Shown here: positions 6,213-6,477 of the stretch, in pieces
Position numbering within the stretch: position 1 is the first letter of the stretch
Layout of the letters: every line of letters starts with the position of its first letter
Source of the DNA: Legionellaceae bacterium
GTDB taxonomy: Bacteria > Pseudomonadota > Gammaproteobacteria > Legionellales > Legionellaceae
Direction: 5' to 3'
Assembly: GCA_947473535.1 (NCBI GenBank)
Contig: CANJFK010000065.1
Coordinates: 1-6,477, forward strand
Length of the DNA: 6,477 nt
The notes under the pieces: generated by a model
The model's database searches: none
Seen by the model: only the letters and a program-made list of their open reading frames with translations
What the model was told of the DNA's origin: nothing
Position numbers and translations under genes: made by a program

Positions 6213-6477
6213 TTAATTCCACAACTTCCTGTGCCATTCGTCTACACCCTGATCAATTAATGCCAGAGCTTGTTCAAAGACAAGCTTTGGCCGTTTATAT
6301 GGATCCGGCACGTCATAACTTTCCCATTTTCCAATTCGATGAACACGCCCACGAGCGCTTGGGTATTCAAGTTCTATTTGCTCTTGCTGCGCAGAGGTCA
6401 TTGTCAAAATAAGATCTGAACCAAATAATATCCCTTGCGATAGTTGCCGTGCCCGGTGACCGGAAATATCCAATCCC
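6213..6477 (-). CDS. wzb: Wzb-type low-molecular-weight protein tyrosine phosphatase, C-terminal part (starts outside the window)
   Basis: Only the last 88 codons are visible, reading GLDISGHRARQLS onward. The family removes phosphate from the tyrosine tail of Wzc, allowing the kinase to cycle during polymer export. Visible family features are the SGHRARQL block, the hydrophobic segment SDLILTMTSAQQEQI, and YDVPDPYKRP, which contains the conserved DPY with the general-acid aspartate. The catalytic CX5R loop and the true start lie beyond position 6477. The TTG at 6473 is Leu within GLDISGHR and not a start. The gene ends one base before wza, giving the order wzb-wza-wzc, whereas E. coli has wza-wzb-wzc. 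Confidence 0.92.
   Translation of the reverse strand, partial: GLDISGHRARQLSQGILFGSDLILTMTSAQQEQIELEYPSARGRVHRIGKWESYDVPDPYKRPKLVFEQALALIDQGVDEWHRKLWN

Noticed and set aside
6471..6473. TTG as the start of the phosphatase
   Set aside because: It is the Leu of the conserved GLDISGHR block, and the frame stays open to the window edge, so the gene begins outside.

Overview
The window is one arm of a polysaccharide (capsule, exopolysaccharide or O-antigen) export and sugar-nucleotide locus from a Gram-negative bacterium. Every gene I can support lies on the minus strand. The Wza/Wzb/Wzc export set and the close match of individual motifs to enterobacterial WecB and TviB suggest a gammaproteobacterium with a moderately AT-rich genome. 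I cannot name a genus from sequence alone.

Layout in transcription order, from right to left. (1) 6477-6213: the C-terminal part of a Wzb-type low-molecular-weight tyrosine phosphatase, cut by the window edge. (2) 6211-5393: a short Wza-type outer-membrane export lipoprotein with one SLBB domain. (3) 5368-3215: a full-length Wzc-type co-polymerase and BY-kinase. (4) 3192-3075: a 118-bp hairpin repeat (copy B). (5) 3043-1850: a wecB-type UDP-GlcNAc 2-epimerase interrupted by a TAA codon at the conserved Glu of its GTRPEAIK motif. (6) 1883-1800: a second, 84-bp copy of the repeat (copy A), inverted relative to B, which overlaps and now encodes the end of the epimerase. (7) 1643-477: a DegT/DnrJ/EryC1/StrS-family sugar aminotransferase with a GTG start. 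(8) 466-1: the N-terminal part of a TviB/WbpO-type UDP-HexNAc 6-dehydrogenase, cut by the window edge.

The genes fit together as follows. Wza, Wzb and Wzc form the envelope-spanning, phosphorylation-controlled export machine. The epimerase, aminotransferase and dehydrogenase would supply modified amino- or uronic-acid sugar nucleotides to the repeat unit. wzb-wza-wzc and aminotransferase-dehydrogenase are two tightly packed blocks. The epimerase between them is flanked on both sides by the repeat and carries a premature stop, so this central segment looks remodelled or decaying.

The most noteworthy observations are the single-codon lesion in wecB, the two inverted copies of a TA-flanked MITE-like element bracketing it, and the replacement of the epimerase C-terminus by element sequence. 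I found no RNA genes, CRISPR arrays or transposase genes.
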